Assembly: GCA_046331625.1 (NCBI GenBank)
Contig: JAXLQL010000025.1
Span: 1-64,000, forward strand
Reading direction: 5' to 3'
Length of the DNA stretch: 64,000 nucleotides
From: JAXLQL01 sp046331625
GTDB lineage: Bacteria; Acidobacteriota; Terriglobia; Bryobacterales; Bryobacteraceae
In this document: piece by piece, positions 18,865 to 27,899 of the stretch
Numbering within the stretch: position 1 is the stretch's first letter
Layout of the letters: each line of letters starts with the position of its first letter
Program-made: the position numbers and the translations under genes
The notes under the pieces: model-generated
What the model saw: only the letters and a program-made list of their open reading frames with translations
The model's database searches: none
What the model was told of the DNA's origin: nothing

Positions 18865-21097
18865 GCCGGTTCTCGAACCACACCACGTTCTCGCTCTCCT
18901 GCCCCGCGATCAACATATCCAGATCGCCATCGCCATCCATATCCACCAGCCGGATGTCGTAGGCCGCCTGATTCTCGTTCACGTGATGCACGGTGAAGTT
19001 GCCCTTGCCGTCATTCTCGAACCACGCCGCCGTAGCCGAGTCCTTCGCACAAGTAGCCGCGTCGATATCCCCATCGCCATCGATGTCTCCGATCGCCAGC
19101 GAATGCGGACCCGCCAGCCACGGCGCCACTTCATGCGCCTTCCAATCGGGCGCTTCGTACCAAACCAGTCCCCGGCCATGTCCGCGTGAAGCGAAGAAAT
19201 CCGCCTTGCCGTCTTTGTTGAGATCGGCGATGTGGATGTTGGTAGCGCCATCCTGCCCCGTTGCGATCACGTGCTTCTTCCACGGCTTCTTGGCATCGGC
19301 CATCTGCTCCCACCAAGCAAACCAGTTGCCGCCATCGGCGATCTTGGCCCCCGCCGCGATATCGCCCTTGCCGTCTCCGTTCACGTCTCCGAACCCGAGG
19401 TAGTGGCTCAAGCCCGGCGCATCGCGATCGGCAAAGATGTAGCGCTCCCACAGCGGCGCCTGCCGCGGATTCTTCGGAATGCGAAACCACGCGAGCGAGT
19501 TCGGAAACGTTCCCTTCGGCTGCGCGCTATTGCCGATCAGATCGAGCTTCCCATCGCGATCCACATCGCCGAGCCACAACCCGTGAATGCCATCGACGCC
19601 GCCCTTCGCCACGTCATCGATCACGTGATAGACCCACTTGTCCTTCAACGGATCCTTCGGACGCTCGAGCCAGAAGATGAGCCCCGGCGAGTAACGTGTG
19701 CCGATGTAGTCCACGTCTCCGTCGCCATCCACATCCATCACGGCCGAGTGAATCACGTTGAAATCCTTGCCCTGCGCGATGGTGTACTCTTTCCAATCCG
19801 GCGCCACATAGAGGAGCACGCGATTCGTCTTGTTGTCCACCGTGATGACGTCGAGTTTCGAGTCGCCGGCGAAGTTCGCGGCAATCGCCGTTTGATTCGC
19901 GAACCCGCGCGCCACCTCATGCCGCACCCACTCGGGCTTTGACTCGTTCCAGTAAATACGCACGTTCGATGTCGCGCGCCCCACCGCGATGATCTCGGGC
20001 TTGCCGTCGCCGTTCAAATCTTCCACAGCTAGATCTTCCACCGCCACGCCGTCATCGATGAACGTCTTCTTCCACGCGCCACCGGGCTCGCGCTTGTACC
20101 AGGCGAGGCCATGCGGCTTGTTGCGCCAACCCACGGCGAGATCGTCCGATCCGTCACCGTCGATGTCCGCCCACCCCAGCGCGTGCGCTTGCGTCAGTCC
20201 GGTCTCGATCTCCGTGCGCTTCCACATCGCATTGGCGACCGCAGAGGGAACGATCTTGGTACCGGCTTGCGGGTTGGCCCGTTCAGTAGGTTCTTCGTAA
20301 ACCACCACTTTGTTGCCATGCCACGGCTCCACCGTCGCCAGATGCCGCACGTGACTCACGCTGCCGAGCTTGATCTCTCCCGGCGACCCCTCGCCGAGCT
20401 TGCGCTTCGACCATTGCCCGTTCGCACCGCGCTTGATCGCGTAGACGCCTTCCTTGCTCGCGGTCCAGATCTCGCCGTTGACCACGATGAGGTTGTGCAC
20501 AATATGAAGCGAATCGTCGGCCACCTCCACGCGCCACGGTTCAGCGTTCGGCTTCGACCCTGGCCAATAAACAAGGATGCGCGCTCCCTGCCCTTCCCAT
20601 TCCGGCCCCTTCGTTCCGCGCCCGTGCAACGGGACCACGATGAGTTCCTTGCGTCCGTCGCCATCGATGTCGCCCCAGCGCATGCGATGCAGCGTCGGCT
20701 CGCTCGGCAGCGGACTCAGCAGCCACTGGCTCGCGGGATTCGATGGATCGCGATGGATCCACTGCAGGCTCCCAGCGCCGGTGGTGTTCGTAGGTTGCCA
20801 GTCCGCGCCGATCGCGGCGTCCAGCTTGCCGTCGCCGTCGATATCGTTCATGGCGATGCACACGTTGTCCTTCTTGGTGACGCCGTCGAGCATCACGTGC
20901 TTCGTCCACGAGGGGTTCTCGAACCACACGGTCTGGGTTTGATTGATAGCCACGATGTCGGGTTTGCCGTCATTGTTCATGTCCGCGGTCACCACCGCGT
21001 AGACGATTCCAAAGTTCGACTGGATTTCTTGCGGTCGAAACGACACCGCGGCCGCCAAAGGGAGCACCGCGATCGCGCAAACGGGGGCTTTTCGCAT
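18854..21097 (-). CDS. Secreted FG-GAP/VCBS repeat protein
   Basis: 747 aa. A signal peptide (MRKAPVCAIAVLPLAAAVSF) is followed by many beta-propeller blades, each with a calcium-binding loop such as DMNNDGKPDIV, DIDGDGKLDAA, DLNGDGKPEII, DVDGDGDVDYI, DVDRDGKLDLI and DMDGDGDLDML. At least ten such loops can be counted. Blades often contain WFENP/WYKRE-type strands. Such proteins are usually extracellular carbohydrate- or polymer-binding propellers and are very common in Acidobacteria. ATG 21097 is chosen because it gives the signal peptide directly. Confidence 0.9.
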   Translation of the reverse strand: MRKAPVCAIAVLPLAAAVSFRPQEIQSNFGIVYAVVTADMNNDGKPDIVAINQTQTVWFENPSWTKHVMLDGVTKKDNVCIAMNDIDGDGKLDAAIGADWQPTNTTGAGSLQWIHRDPSNPASQWLLSPLPSEPTLHRMRWGDIDGDGRKELIVVPLHGRGTKGPEWEGQGARILVYWPGSKPNAEPWRVEVADDSLHIVHNLIVVNGEIWTASKEGVYAIKRGANGQWSKRKLGEGSPGEIKLGSVSHVRHLATVEPWHGNKVVVYEEPTERANPQAGTKIVPSAVANAMWKRTEIETGLTQAHALGWADIDGDGSDDLAVGWRNKPHGLAWYKREPGGAWKKTFIDDGVAVEDLAVEDLNGDGKPEIIAVGRATSNVRIYWNESKPEWVRHEVARGFANQTAIAANFAGDSKLDVITVDNKTNRVLLYVAPDWKEYTIAQGKDFNVIHSAVMDVDGDGDVDYIGTRYSPGLIFWLERPKDPLKDKWVYHVIDDVAKGGVDGIHGLWLGDVDRDGKLDLIGNSAQPKGTFPNSLAWFRIPKNPRQAPLWERYIFADRDAPGLSHYLGFGDVNGDGKGDIAAGAKIADGGNWFAWWEQMADAKKPWKKHVIATGQDGATNIHIADLNKDGKADFFASRGHGRGLVWYEAPDWKAHEVAPWLAGPHSLAIGDIDGDGDIDAATCAKDSATAAWFENDGKGNFTVHHVNENQAAYDIRLVDMDGDGDLDMLIAGQESENVVWFENRLKK

Positions 21098-21186
21098 CAA
21101 GACGAAGATACAACACGAACGGGTGAAACGGAACCGCCCGGGCAATCACTATCTGCACAGACACGGCTAGCTGAGTTACGGCGCCA

Positions 21187-21225
21187 GTGGGGCAGACTTT
21201 AGTCTGCGCGGGACTTCAGTCCCGC
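21187..21225 (+). repeat. Dispersed palindromic repeat core
   Basis: Single twin-hairpin core: GCAGACTTTAGTCTGC followed by GCGGGACTTCAGTCCCGC, directly before the trypsin-like protease gene. The first hairpin uses the GCAGACT variant found also at 35735 and, in opposite orientation, in the 50-kb array. Confidence 0.9.
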
Positions 21226-21254
21226 TCGTTTGTTTGAAACGAAAGGGAATCAAC

Positions 21255-22169
21255 ATGTCTGATTGCGGATGCGGCGGCCGGAACCGGGCCGCGGAGTTCA
21301 ATGCCAAGGCGGCCTATCAGCGGCTGTCGCAGAAGTATGACCAGTTGGCTGCCCTGATGACTCGCTACATGTCGGAAGCCGGTCTGGAACGGCCGGAACG
21401 CGCCACTCGAGCCATGACGATGGCTCGCGAACTGGAGCGCATCGTAGGCGGCGTCCGGACCAGCGAGTTCCCCGAGTGCTGCCTGATCGGACGCAAGAAC
21501 CCCAACGGCACGCTGGGTTGGTTCTGCACAGGGGTTCTGGTGCATCCCAAGATCGTGCTGACAGCCGGACACTGCTTCATCTCGAACATGAAGGCGAACA
21601 TCGTGGCGCTGAAAGCGGACGACGAGAATCGGTTGCAGCAAGCCGAACTGATCTCGATCCGCAGGATGACGCAGCATCCGAGGTACCGGCAAACGCACCA
21701 GATCTCGGACATGTCCGTCATCATCTTGCGAACCGCGTCGACAGTTGCGCCCGTGGCGATCGCCTCGACACCCGAAATGTCTGCGGCCACGGAAACGACG
21801 CTCGTGGGCTTCGGTAACGACGATGTGAACAGCACGCGCGGGTTCGGCCTCAAGCGCCAAGTCACCGTTCCGATCACCCAGATCCGCCGCTCACCCGCCG
21901 ACAACCTCGATAGCGCGGAGCAGACGCTCGGATTCGAGTCCGACCTCGAGTTCGTCGCTGGCGGCAACGGATTCGATTCGTGCAACGGCGATAGTGGCGG
22001 TCCGGCGTATGTCACCATTGGCGGCGTCCGTAAGGTCGCGGGATTGACTTCGCGCGCCACCGACACGGCAGGCCACCCCTGTGGCGATGGCGGCATCTAC
22101 ACCCGGGTCGACAAGCACGTGGACTTCATCCGGCAGATGGCGCAAGACGCCGGCATCACCGGCTTCTAG
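21255..22169 (+). CDS. Trypsin-like serine protease (S1 family)
   Basis: 304 aa. The S1 catalytic triad is complete: LTAGHCF (His), SDMSVIIL (Asp) and NGDSGGPAYV (Ser). A typical activation site RIVGG precedes the catalytic domain at about residue 65, so the first ~64 residues look like a pro-segment. That segment begins MSDCGCGGRNRAAEF and continues as an amphipathic helix; there is no standard signal peptide, which is odd for a secreted protease. ATG 21255 has AAAGGGAA about 7 bases upstream. The gene stands alone between two repeat copies. Confidence 0.9.
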   Translation: MSDCGCGGRNRAAEFNAKAAYQRLSQKYDQLAALMTRYMSEAGLERPERATRAMTMARELERIVGGVRTSEFPECCLIGRKNPNGTLGWFCTGVLVHPKIVLTAGHCFISNMKANIVALKADDENRLQQAELISIRRMTQHPRYRQTHQISDMSVIILRTASTVAPVAIASTPEMSAATETTLVGFGNDDVNSTRGFGLKRQVTVPITQIRRSPADNLDSAEQTLGFESDLEFVAGGNGFDSCNGDSGGPAYVTIGGVRKVAGLTSRATDTAGHPCGDGGIYTRVDKHVDFIRQMAQDAGITGF

Positions 22170-22184
22170 ACCGCAGGGACATGC

Positions 22185-22430
22185 CGGTTCCGACATCGGC
22201 AACTAGTGTCGTGCACTTCCTTCAGTTTCTCGCCGGCTGCGGGATCTCAGCCCGCGCGTGGGGCAGGCTTCTAGCCTGCGCGGGACTTCAGTCCCGCTTC
22301 CGATTCGGGCACATGCGCATGTAGAACGCGCCCCTTGTCCGCACGCCGGCTACCCCAACGATGATTCGCGAATTGCGGCTCCGCCGCGCTGCGCAGGCTT
22401 TTCGCCCGGCGCAAGACTTCAATCGCGCCC
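22185..22430 (+). repeat. Dispersed palindromic repeat, composite, in a 319-bp gene gap
   Basis: The gap 22170-22488 has no gene. It holds a full core at about 22259-22297 (GGCAGGCTTCTAGCCTGCG then GCGGGACTTCAGTCCCGC), the linker with CACATGCGCATGTAGAA, a GCGAATTGCGGCTCCGCCGCG block and a decayed second core near 22387-22425. Confidence 0.8.
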
Positions 22431-22488
22431 AAGCGTCCCCTCTCGCAGACTGACCATACCGGGCCCATGGTTTAGTAATCTCTAGGGG

Positions 22489-23550
22489 ATGCGTTTTTCA
22501 TTCGCCGCGTTGACGTCGGCACTTTTCGCTGCTGCCGCCTTCGCCCAGATGCAGAAGGCGGTGGTCCTTTCTGGGCAAGGCTACTTCCCCGTCACCATCA
22601 AGTTGAAGAACGGCGACCTTCTCACCGTGCTCCGCGGCGGCGCGCCTCACGTCGGCAAGAAGGGCCGTCTCGATCTCATTCGTTCCACCGACGGCGGCAA
22701 GACATGGTCCGCGCCGTGGACCGCCGTCGACGAAGCCGAGGATGATCGCAATCCAGCAATGGGCCAGATGCCCGATGGCTCGATCGTACTCGCATACGTG
22801 ATCTTGAGCGGCTTCGACGAATCCGGACTTCGGCTTTCCCGCAATCGCGCGGAGCGCAAGTTCGACGGCGTCTATCTCGTGCGGTCCACCGACAACGGCA
22901 AGACGTGGTCGAAGCCGGTGCGTGACCCCGGCACGTTCGATTTCTACAAGCTCGATGGCGCAATTTCGCCCTACGGCAAGATCATCCAGTTGAAGGATGG
23001 CTCGTCGATGATGGCGGTGTACTTCGAATTCCACGATCAGCGCGGCAACGAGAGCTACGCGTTCCGGTCGCGCGACGGCGGCAAGACGTGGGGCGAGCCC
23101 GTGTCGCTCGGCAAGCACTACAACGAGACTGGAATCGTCGCGCTCAGAGACGGAACTGTGATTGCCGCGCTGCGATCCGAGAAGGGCGGCCACGTAGCCA
23201 TCACGCGGTCCGCCGATGGCGGCAAAACGTGGAGCGAGCCGGTGCAAGTGACCAAAGACAACGAGCATCCGGCCGACCTGATCCAACTCGCCAACGGCAA
23301 CGTCCTGATGACCTACGGCGAACGCAATCCTCCGCGCGGCGCTCACGCGAGGATCAGCAAAGACGGTGGCAAGACTTGGGGCGAGCCGATCGTGCTCGGC
23401 GATCAGTCACCGAACACGGATTGCGGATATCCGAGTTCGGTGGAGGTGAGCAAGGGTCGCATCGTCACCATCTACTATCAGGTGGACGACCTGAAGAACG
23501 CCCCCGCGTCGTCCAAAGCGAACTCGGTGATCTGGAGGGTTCCGAAATGA
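22489..23550 (+). CDS. Secreted BNR-repeat sialidase-like protein
   Basis: 353 aa with a signal peptide (MRFSFAALTSALFAAAAFAQ). Four to five Asp-boxes of the form S-x-D-x-G-x-T-W are visible: STDGGKTWSAPW, STDNGKTWSKPV, SRDGGKTWGEPV, SADGGKTWSEPV and SKDGGKTWGEPI, marking a six-bladed sialidase propeller. Whether it cleaves sialic acid or another glycoside is not known. It overlaps the next sialidase/Kelch gene by ATGA. Confidence 0.9.
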   Translation: MRFSFAALTSALFAAAAFAQMQKAVVLSGQGYFPVTIKLKNGDLLTVLRGGAPHVGKKGRLDLIRSTDGGKTWSAPWTAVDEAEDDRNPAMGQMPDGSIVLAYVILSGFDESGLRLSRNRAERKFDGVYLVRSTDNGKTWSKPVRDPGTFDFYKLDGAISPYGKIIQLKDGSSMMAVYFEFHDQRGNESYAFRSRDGGKTWGEPVSLGKHYNETGIVALRDGTVIAALRSEKGGHVAITRSADGGKTWSEPVQVTKDNEHPADLIQLANGNVLMTYGERNPPRGAHARISKDGGKTWGEPIVLGDQSPNTDCGYPSSVEVSKGRIVTIYYQVDDLKNAPASSKANSVIWRVPK

Positions 23551-25610
23551 CGCGTAGAACCTGGCTCGCCACCGCGGCGGCGGCGCCCCTGCTCGCGCAA
23601 TCGCGGCGGCTACGTGTGGAGTTGGGGCCAGAGCAAGTGATCGCGCCCGGCGTGCCGTGGCCATACCTCGCGCAGTTGCGCGACGGCGCCACGATCCTCT
23701 TCGGACACATCCGTTGGCCCAAAGGTGGGCGCTATCCGATCCACTACACGGCGATCTCGCGCGACGGACGCAAGACGTGGACCGAGTGGAAGCCGGGTCC
23801 GGGACAAGGTGACGGTCCGATTACCGAAGGCTCGCACGTGGAGCTACGCGATGGGCGGTTGCTCGTGTTCGACGTGCATGCCGAACATACCGGTAACAAG
23901 CGCTTCGCCAAGAGCTACTGGGTCTCGAAAGATTCGTACCGAACGCTCGAGGGTCCCTTCGAGTTCAGCTTCTCGATGCCCGAAGCCGATGACGGCGGCG
24001 TTGACGACCGCGGCGAGCCGGTCAATCGCATCTACGTGCGCCGATCGGTGATCGAACTCCCTGGCGGCGACTTGCTCGCCTGCGCCTACGGCCGCTTCAA
24101 AGCGGACAAGATGCCTGTGGAATACCTCGCGTCGATGTCGAAGCATCGCTCGATGCTGCTGCGCTCATCGGATCACGGCAAGACCTGGCGCTATGTTTCG
24201 ACAATCACGTCTGAACCGGCCGGGCAGGAAGGGCTCGGCGAACCGGTGCTGGTTCAGCTCACGAAGGGTCCAAACAAAGGTCGCTTGATTTGTTTGCTGC
24301 GGGCGGGGCGCGAGAATCCGATTTATCAATGCGAATCCGATGACGAGGGCGTCACGTGGACGCGCGCTTGGCCTCTCCGCTGGCGCTATTCGCGTTTCGG
24401 GCGCGAGCATGAGATCGTCGGTACCGATCCCGACGTGGTGGAGATGAGCGACGGAACGCTCGCCATGTCGTATGGGCACAAACCGGACTTCGAAGATCAC
24501 GGCAACTTCGTCGCCTTCTCCACCGACCACGGGCAGACCTGGGGCGAAGTCGTGCGGCTGTCGTCTTCTGTAACGATGGCCTACACGGGATTGCGTGAAG
24601 TGCGGCCGGGCGAGTTGTACGTGGTCTACTCGGTTTCTGACGCAGTGCAGTCGGCGGGATATCGGGACGCGAAATTCACCACAGTAGGAAGGTCGGTGTA
24701 TATGGGACATGCGGCGGCAAGCCTGGAATGGTCCGTGAGGAAACCGATGCTGCGATCCGAAGCCGGATGCGCGGCGGCGTTGCTCGGCGGCGAGTTGGTG
24801 ATCGCCGGAGGCACTACGTGGGAAGGCGGTTCCAAGCTCTTCCTGCGCGATGTGCAGATCTACTCGCCCGCCACCGACGCTTGGCACAAGGGGCCGGATG
24901 CGCCCGAGCCGCTGGCTTACGGGCCTTTCGTGCAGGATGTCGCCGGGCTCGAGGTCTTCGGCGGAACCGATGGCACGAAGCCGAGCAGAAATGTTTGGAG
25001 GCTCGACGCGGGCAAGGCGAACTGGTCACGCGCCGGCGAGGCCCCAACTGACTTCCTCATGGCCCGCGCGGCACGCGTCGGCGATACGGTGTATGTTTTC
25101 GGCGGCAGCGCCGATGCGGGCGACTTCACACGCGCCTCAGACACCGTGTGGGCTCGCAATGGCGGAGCGTGGCGCGAGATCGGCAAGCTCCCAGCCGGCC
25201 GGATCGTGCTCTCTGCGGCAGCAGTCGCGAAAGATCGCGTCTATCTTTTCGGCGGATGCGTGATGCCCGCGGCCGGACAAGTGGTGAATCGCGCCGATGC
25301 GTGGGAGTTCCATACGGGCACTCGGCAATGGCGCCGATTACGCGATCTGCCGGTGGCGTCGCGCGGCCCTTCCGCGATGGCCCTCAATGATTCGACGATC
25401 TTGATCTTCGGCGGATACGGCGAGGGATTCCTGAGCGACGTTTGGGCCTACGACATCGCACGCGATAGCTACGAACGGCTGCCCTCGATGCCCACGAGCA
25501 TGATCGGCATCGACTTCTTCCGTATCGGCGACGCGATCGTCGGCGCCGGCGGCGAGGACAAGATGCGCAGCCGTTCGGCGCGAACCTTGTGGGCTCGCCT
25601 TGCTGTGTAG
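23547..25610 (+). CDS. Sialidase-like propeller fused to Kelch-repeat propeller
   Basis: 687 aa. The N-terminus MTRRTWLATAAAAPLLAQS looks like a Tat or Sec export signal. Residues ~25-400 are a BNR sialidase-type propeller (SRDGRKTWTEW, SSDHGKTWRYV, STDHGQTWGEV). Residues ~410-687 are Kelch repeats (LVIAGGTTW, VYVFGGSADAG, VYLFGGCVMPA, ILIFGGYGEGF), similar to N-acetylneuraminate epimerase-type propellers. The start at 23547 overlaps the previous stop, so the two proteins are translationally coupled and likely act on the same glycan. Confidence 0.85.
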   Translation: MTRRTWLATAAAAPLLAQSRRLRVELGPEQVIAPGVPWPYLAQLRDGATILFGHIRWPKGGRYPIHYTAISRDGRKTWTEWKPGPGQGDGPITEGSHVELRDGRLLVFDVHAEHTGNKRFAKSYWVSKDSYRTLEGPFEFSFSMPEADDGGVDDRGEPVNRIYVRRSVIELPGGDLLACAYGRFKADKMPVEYLASMSKHRSMLLRSSDHGKTWRYVSTITSEPAGQEGLGEPVLVQLTKGPNKGRLICLLRAGRENPIYQCESDDEGVTWTRAWPLRWRYSRFGREHEIVGTDPDVVEMSDGTLAMSYGHKPDFEDHGNFVAFSTDHGQTWGEVVRLSSSVTMAYTGLREVRPGELYVVYSVSDAVQSAGYRDAKFTTVGRSVYMGHAAASLEWSVRKPMLRSEAGCAAALLGGELVIAGGTTWEGGSKLFLRDVQIYSPATDAWHKGPDAPEPLAYGPFVQDVAGLEVFGGTDGTKPSRNVWRLDAGKANWSRAGEAPTDFLMARAARVGDTVYVFGGSADAGDFTRASDTVWARNGGAWREIGKLPAGRIVLSAAAVAKDRVYLFGGCVMPAAGQVVNRADAWEFHTGTRQWRRLRDLPVASRGPSAMALNDSTILIFGGYGEGFLSDVWAYDIARDSYERLPSMPTSMIGIDFFRIGDAIVGAGGEDKMRSRSARTLWARLAV

Positions 25611-25917
25611 GGCGGGCTTTAGCCAGCGCGGGACTTCAGTCCCGCTTCGGACACGAGTACATACACTTCAGCGATTGGGGCTCCGCCGCGATGTACTACT
25701 ATCCTTCAGTTACTTCGCCGGCCGCGAAGATTTTGGACCCGGTGTGTGGGGCAGGCTTCAGCCTGCGCGGGACTTCAGTCCCGCGTCCGATACGAGCGCA
25801 TGCGCTCGTGGAACGCGCCCTTCGTTGACATGCCGGTTGCGCAATGACGATCTCAGATCGCGGCTCTGCCGCGATCCGGGGCAGGCTTCAGCCTCCGTGG
25901 GACTTCAGTCCCGCCGC
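25607..25917 (+). repeat. Dispersed palindromic repeat, triple composite
   Basis: Three cores lie in one gap: about 25611-25645, 25743-25784 and 25877-25914. They are separated by the linker and middle blocks (ATGTACTACTATCCTTCAG, CTTCGCCGGCCGCGAAG). The element runs up to the start region of the TPR gene and appears to have replaced its normal 5' end. Positions 25918-26001 hold nothing recognisable. Confidence 0.85.
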
Positions 25918-26001
25918 ACTGAGCCACCTACGACGCGAGTCGAGGGGCGGCGAGCCCCTCAGCGGAATACAGGCCCGCCCTACCGAGCGCGCGGTCACGC
26001 T

Positions 26002-26913
26002 CTGCTGCTGATTTTCGTGCCGTTTCTCCTCGCCGCTCAGGAACCACCCGAAGCTCTCGACCAAGCAAGGCGCAGCTACGAACTCTCGCAACGCGGCGAT
26101 CTGCAACGGGCGATCGATGCAATCCGGGAAGCCGTGCGTCTCGCACCCGTGAACGGACTGTACGTATCCGCCCTCGGCCGGTTGCTCCTGCGAACCGGCA
26201 AGTCCGCCGAGGCAACGGAGGCGCTCGGAAAAGCGCGCGAGCTACTGCTCGAAGGCAATCCCGTCGCACTCGAGAACACGTCGCTCGACCTGGGCGCACT
26301 GCTGGCCCGCCAAGGGCAGAACCGCGCCGGAGCCACCATGGCCCGCGACACCGCGAGGCGATTTCCGAAATCCGCGCGCGCACAACAAATGCTCGGATTG
26401 TTTGAAACACGCCTCCAGCAGAATGTCGCGGCCGCGGAAGCCTATTCACGGGCGCTTGCGATCGACCCTGACTGCGCCGATTGCGCCGCCGGACTCGGAA
26501 TCGCCCAGACGCGCGCGGGTATGACGCGCGAAGCCGGCGATACTTTCCGCACCGCACTCGCGAAATTTCCAGCCGATGCCGTCCTGCATCAGGCACACGG
26601 CGTACTCCTGCTCCAACTCGCCCGCGACCGCAGTGAGCCGCTGACGGCTGCCTCGGCCGAGTTCGAGAAGGCGCTCACGCTCGACCCGGAACTGCCCGAA
26701 CCGCAATTCCAGCTCGGACAGATCGCGCTCGAAAGCGGCAACGCCACCGCCGCACTGGACCGCTTCGCCGCCGCCGCGCGCAGCGGGCAAAACGACGCGC
26801 GCCTCCACTGGGCCATCGCGCGAGCCTATCGCCGCCTGGGCCGCGAAAGCGAAGCCGCCCAGCACATGCGGGCATTCGAGCGGCTCTCGGCAGAGGAAAC
26901 CCGGATACACTGA
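26002..26913 (+). CDS. Secreted TPR-repeat protein with no standard start codon
   Basis: About 303 aa. A hydrophobic segment LLLIFVPFLLAAQEPPEA looks like a signal peptide; after it come repeated TPR helices (ARRSYELSQRGDLQRAIDAI, AAEAYSRALAIDPDCADCAA, SAEFEKALTLDPELPEPQFQ, AALDRFAAAARSGQ). No in-frame ATG precedes the signal; the candidates are CTG at 26002 or GTG at 26017. Upstream in-frame sequence is the translated dispersed repeat, so repeat insertion may have removed the original start. It lies 5 bp before the heptaheme cytochrome gene. Confidence 0.75.
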   Translation: MLLIFVPFLLAAQEPPEALDQARRSYELSQRGDLQRAIDAIREAVRLAPVNGLYVSALGRLLLRTGKSAEATEALGKARELLLEGNPVALENTSLDLGALLARQGQNRAGATMARDTARRFPKSARAQQMLGLFETRLQQNVAAAEAYSRALAIDPDCADCAAGLGIAQTRAGMTREAGDTFRTALAKFPADAVLHQAHGVLLLQLARDRSEPLTAASAEFEKALTLDPELPEPQFQLGQIALESGNATAALDRFAAAARSGQNDARLHWAIARAYRRLGRESEAAQHMRAFERLSAEETRIH

Positions 26914-26918
26914 AGCCG

Positions 26919-27899
26919 ATGTGGTGGCTGGCCCTGCTCGCGCCCGTCTCGTTCACCGGGGCGGACGCCTGCCGCTCGTGTCACGCCGCGTGGTTCGAGA
27001 AACAAGCACGCAGCGCCCACGCCACCGCGCTCCGGCCCGTCCAGCAACATTCGCTGCGGGAAATGTTTGAAACAATACAGCCGCTCCGCCGCGGCCCCTA
27101 CGCTTTCCGCGTCTCCGCCGGCGCGATCACCACCTACGATCGCGAAAACTCCATCGACCTGCCGCTCGAGTGGGCCTTCGGATCCGGCAAGCAAGCCGTC
27201 ACCTTCGTCACCAAAGTGGACCGCGACTGGCACGTGGAGCACTCGCTCAGTTACTACCCTCTGCTCGGAGCGTTCGCGCTCACGCCCGGCCACGGCGATC
27301 GCCGCCCCCGCGACCTCAAAGAAGCCGCCGGCCTCCTCTACAAAACCTCTGACCCGCAAGCCGGAATCGCCGGCTGCTTCGAATGCCACTCCACCGGGGG
27401 CGTGCGATTCGCCGAAGACGGCGCGGCGGCCGTAGGCGAGCCCGGCGTTCGCTGCGAAGCCTGCCACGGCGCTGGTTCCACCCACGCTTCGGGCAACACC
27501 AGACTCGGACCCGGCAAGATCACTGCAGCCGCCATGAACGATCTCTGCGGACGCTGTCACCGCCCTCCGGTGAGCGACCCCGCCAAGGTCGACTGGAACA
27601 ACGCCTGGAACGTCCGCCATCAGCCCGTCTACTTGAGCCAGAGTGCGTGCTTCGCCAAGAGCAACGGGCGCGTGAGTTGCCTCACTTGCCACGATCCGCA
27701 CGCCCCGCTCGAAACGAGCTCATCGCATTACAACAAGACCTGCGAATCCTGCCACAGCGAGCGCCCGAAGGCTTGCAGCACCAATTGCGTGGATTGCCAC
27801 ATGCCGCGCGTCTCTCCGCAATCGGGACTGCGCTTCTCGAACCACTGGATCGGCATCTATGGCGCCGGCTCGCACTTGAAGCCGCGTCAGAGGCGATAG
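26919..27899 (+). CDS. Heptaheme cytochrome c
   Basis: 326 aa with seven CxxCH sites: CRSCH, CFECH, CEACH, CGRCH, CLTCH, CESCH and CVDCH. The short hydrophobic N-terminus (MWWLALLAPVSFTGADA) can serve as an export signal, needed for heme attachment. The heme spacing resembles multiheme cytochromes of the cytochrome c554/NrfA-like or DmsE type, but no exact subfamily is claimed. It sits directly after a secreted TPR protein and could be its partner. Its end overlaps the convergent amidohydrolase by 13 bp. Confidence 0.9.
   Translation: MWWLALLAPVSFTGADACRSCHAAWFEKQARSAHATALRPVQQHSLREMFETIQPLRRGPYAFRVSAGAITTYDRENSIDLPLEWAFGSGKQAVTFVTKVDRDWHVEHSLSYYPLLGAFALTPGHGDRRPRDLKEAAGLLYKTSDPQAGIAGCFECHSTGGVRFAEDGAAAVGEPGVRCEACHGAGSTHASGNTRLGPGKITAAAMNDLCGRCHRPPVSDPAKVDWNNAWNVRHQPVYLSQSACFAKSNGRVSCLTCHDPHAPLETSSSHYNKTCESCHSERPKACSTNCVDCHMPRVSPQSGLRFSNHWIGIYGAGSHLKPRQRR

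Noticed and set aside
19232..19942. Long plus-strand frames inside the FG-GAP gene
   Set aside because: They are antisense shadows of the Asp/Gly-rich repeat coding sequence.
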